DNA from: RYN-230 sp963813975
Lineage (GTDB): Bacteria; Actinomycetota; Actinomycetes; Streptosporangiales; Streptosporangiaceae
Assembly (NCBI GenBank): GCA_963813975.1
Contig: CAWFAP010000001.1
Coordinates: 1 to 64,000, forward strand
Length of the DNA stretch: 64,000 nt
Direction: 5' to 3'
The translations under genes and the position numbers were made by a program. The first letter of the stretch is position 1; each line of letters opens with the position of its first letter. The notes under the pieces are model-generated. The model was not told the origin of the DNA. It worked only from the letters and a program-made list of their open reading frames with translations, and did no database searches. Positions 61,973-64,000 of the stretch are shown piece after piece.

Positions 61973-62203
61973 TTGTCCTGGTGGCAGCGCATGGACGAGG
62001 TCGGCGGGCTGCTGCGTTTCGGCAGCGCGTATACCATTCCACCGGGTGACGTATCCGCTCGCCGCCGATCACTATCAACCGGCTTCTCTGACGCAGCCCG
62101 CAGCCAGAGCCCTCAGGATCGGGCCGGCGGCCAGCCGGGTATGCAGATGGCAGACCTGGGCCGGGACTCAGTCGTGGAGCGGGCGAGGGAAGTCCTGGGG
62201 TGA
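61973..62203 (+). CDS. Possible small protein upstream of DUF4062 gene
   Basis: Up to 76 aa (TTG 61973 or ATG 61991), containing DEVGGLLRFGSAYTIPPG and a C-terminal helix SVVERAREVLG; the stop is 2 nt before the next start, which favours coupling. There is no clear ribosome site or recognised domain, and part of the frame has poor codon bias. Uncertain. Confidence 0.25.
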   Translation: MSWWQRMDEVGGLLRFGSAYTIPPGDVSARRRSLSTGFSDAARSQSPQDRAGGQPGMQMADLGRDSVVERAREVLG

Positions 62204-62205
62204 TT

Positions 62206-64000
62206 ATGGCCATTCGCACTCCTGATCAGCGCCTGCGGGTGTTCGTGAGTTCCACGCTTGGTGAGCTGGCTCCGGAGCGGCAGGCTGTCTCGCGCGCTAT
62301 TTCCGCGTTGCGGCTGACCCCGGTGTTGTTCGAGCTGGGGGCCCGGCCGCATCCGCCGCGCGATCTGTACCGCGCGTACCTGGCTCAGAGTGATGTTTTC
62401 GTCGGGCTGTACTGGCAGCGCTACGGCCAGATCGTCCCCGGCATGCAGGTGTCGGGCCTGGAAGAAGAATTCGAGCTGTCGGAGGCGCTGCCTCGTTTGC
62501 TGTACGTCAAGGCGCCGGCGCCCGGCCGGGAGCCGCGCCTGGCGGACCTGATGGCGCGGATCAGGCAGGAGGCTTCCTACCGGGCGTTCGGCACGCCTGC
62601 GGAGCTGGGCCGGCTGGTGCGAGACGACCTGGCGGTGCTGCTGAGCGAGCGGTTCGCCGCTGCTGCCACGCCGTCGCCCGTGACGGCGGCGCCGCCGCGG
62701 GCGAGTTCCCGGGCCACTCCCGCGCTGCCGGTGAGCACGACGTCGCTGGTGGGCCGGGAGCAGGCCATTGATGAGGTAGTCGCGCTGGTCGGGCGCAGTG
62801 AGGTGCGGCTGGTGACCCTGACCGGACCGGGCGGGGTCGGCAAGACCCGGCTGGCGGTGGCGGTGGGCGAACGGCTGCAGGATCGCTTCGACGCCGGCAC
62901 CGTGTTCGTGCCGCTGGCAGCGGTCACCCGGCCCGAGCTGGTCCTAGGCGGCATCGGCCGGGCGGTCGGGGCAGATCTGGCGGGGGCAAGTTCGCCAGCG
63001 GATGCCCTGGCCGAGCAGTTCCGTGACGGGCGGTGGCTGCTCATCCTGGACAACCTGGAGCAGGTCGTTCAGGCTGCCCGCGACCTGGGCGAGCTGCTCG
63101 ACCGGTGTGCCGGATTGGACATCCTGGCCACCAGCCGGACTGTCCTGGGTCTGCGGGCCGAGCGGGAGTATCCGGTGCCGCCGCTGCCGCTACCGGGCTA
63201 CTCGGCCGGGACGCCGGTCGGGGAGCTCGCGTCGTCGCCGGCCGTGGCGTTGTTCGTCGACCGGGCCCGGGCCGTGCGCCCCGGCTTCGCCCTGACCGAG
63301 GGCAACGCCGAGGCGGTGGGGCAGATCTGCCGTCGCCTGGAGGGCCTGCCGCTGGCCATCGAGCTGGCAGCCGCCCGCACCCGGCTACTCGATCCTGAGC
63401 AGCTGCTGCGCCGGCTGGAAGCATCGCTGGACGCGCTGGGAACGGGCGCGGTGGACATGCCCGAGCGCCAGCGCACCTTGCGGGCCACGGTCGAGTGGAG
63501 CACGGGCCTGCTGGAGGATGCGGAGCGATCCTTGCTGGAGACCACGGCCGTCTTCGTCGACGGCTGGACTACTGACGCCGCGGCCCGGGTGTCGGGCCTG
63601 GGCGAGGACCGGACGCTGGACCTGACCGAGGCGCTGGCCCGGCACAGCCTGATCCAGCTCGACAGCCCCGGCCGTCGGCTCCGCCCGCGGATGCTAGAAA
63701 CGATCCGCGAATTCATAGCCGAGCGGCTGGCCGCCCGGCCGGACGCCGCCGAGATCGAGCACCGTCACGCCGACTACTACCGGGCGCTGGCCGGGCAGGC
63801 TGACCGCCCGCTGCGCGGCCCCGGCCAGAACGAATGGCAGGAACTCCTGCAAGTCGAAGCAGGCAACCTAGCCGCCGCCGTGCGCTGGTACCTGGCCCAC
63901 GACCCCGCACCGCTGCCCCACATGTTCCGGGCTCTGTACCCCTGGTGGTCCCTGCGGGACCACCAGGCCGAGACCCGGCCCTGGGTCAATCAGCTCCTGC
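62206..64000 (+). CDS. DUF4062-NB-ARC STAND protein (3' end outside window)
   Basis: 598 codons from ATG 62206 with no stop before the window ends. Residues about 10-95 form a DUF4062 domain (RVFVSSTLGELAPERQAV; PHPPRDLYRAYLAQSDVFVG; GLEEEFELS). A Pro-rich linker leads to an NB-ARC/AAA ATPase: TSLVGREQAI, Walker A GPGGVGKTR near 208, Walker B WLLILDN near 277, ATSR sensor, GLPLAIELAAART. A winged-helix region and the start of a TPR-type helical region follow (residue about 510 on). Such STAND proteins act as signal switches, some as phage-defence sensors. The C-terminus, which would tell, is not in view. Confidence 0.9.
   Translation, partial: MAIRTPDQRLRVFVSSTLGELAPERQAVSRAISALRLTPVLFELGARPHPPRDLYRAYLAQSDVFVGLYWQRYGQIVPGMQVSGLEEEFELSEALPRLLYVKAPAPGREPRLADLMARIRQEASYRAFGTPAELGRLVRDDLAVLLSERFAAAATPSPVTAAPPRASSRATPALPVSTTSLVGREQAIDEVVALVGRSEVRLVTLTGPGGVGKTRLAVAVGERLQDRFDAGTVFVPLAAVTRPELVLGGIGRAVGADLAGASSPADALAEQFRDGRWLLILDNLEQVVQAARDLGELLDRCAGLDILATSRTVLGLRAEREYPVPPLPLPGYSAGTPVGELASSPAVALFVDRARAVRPGFALTEGNAEAVGQICRRLEGLPLAIELAAARTRLLDPEQLLRRLEASLDALGTGAVDMPERQRTLRATVEWSTGLLEDAERSLLETTAVFVDGWTTDAAARVSGLGEDRTLDLTEALARHSLIQLDSPGRRLRPRMLETIREFIAERLAARPDAAEIEHRHADYYRALAGQADRPLRGPGQNEWQELLQVEAGNLAAAVRWYLAHDPAPLPHMFRALYPWWSLRDHQAETRPWVNQLL

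Overview
The window is high-GC DNA with strong G/C bias at third codon positions. It carries F420-type (deazaflavin) oxidoreductases, a GAP-family protein, MEDS/HATPase anti-sigma proteins, leaderless TetR promoters and many secreted glycosidases. This points to a soil actinomycete (Actinomycetota, probably a filamentous lineage); I cannot name the genus. Much of it is accessory DNA: intact single genes alternate with truncated, frameshifted or fused gene pieces, IS remnants and repeated attachment-site-like sequences.

Layout. 1-10.9 kb is a glycoside-degradation locus: a frameshifted GH78 alpha-L-rhamnosidase, an aldo/keto reductase, a secreted GH78 with an inserted repeat module and a secreted GH3 beta-glucosidase ended by a strong hairpin. 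Together they would suit stripping rhamnosyl-glucosides. 11.3-18.3 kb holds two copies of a ~450-bp repeat that each begin with a tRNA 3'-end fragment, around a truncated membrane gene, half an MFS gene, a zinc-type sugar dehydrogenase, a MarC protein and a DHA2 efflux pump; it ends in a MarR stub joined to an IS256 tail. 18.7-24.4 kb carries small stand-alone genes (AhpD-like, K+ channel, membrane proteins, LURP-one-like, TetR). 24.8-29.9 kb is an IS cluster with two IS3 pieces, a PIN/Phd toxin-antitoxin pair, a third tRNA fragment with a terminator, an integrase whose N-terminus is missing, and an intact transposase.

30-36.7 kb has a TetR/ABC exporter unit, a CtaG-like membrane protein, F420-type and VOC enzymes, and two fused gene fragments (CPA1 antiporter and YciI). 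37-50 kb is rich in membrane and ion-homeostasis genes: a GT39-like mannosyltransferase, an NhaA-DsbA fusion, a MarR-ClC operon, a decayed K+/H+ antiporter, an anti-sigma-like protein and CDF, MntP and TauE/SafE transporters. 50-58.7 kb holds a TOBE regulator, two secreted proteins (one an Asp-box propeller), a Uma2 nuclease, a DMT exporter and a PSD/PsiD-type decarboxylase. 58.8-64 kb is a second decayed zone ending with a PIN toxin-antitoxin pair, a fourth tRNA fragment and the 5' part of a DUF4062-NB-ARC (STAND) protein that runs off the window.

The main structural signal is the set of tRNA 3'-end fragments. All four main copies are accompanied by a pair of GTACAGCA-type direct repeats, on the right side at 11.4 and 17.3 kb and on the left side at 27.9 and 61.7 kb. 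That mirrored layout is what left and right ends of tRNA-targeting integrative elements would show, and suggests the window is an island built by repeated insertion and decay. A second theme is ghost copies: degraded partial duplicates of MarR, TetR, TauE and the MntP leader lie kilobases from intact relatives.
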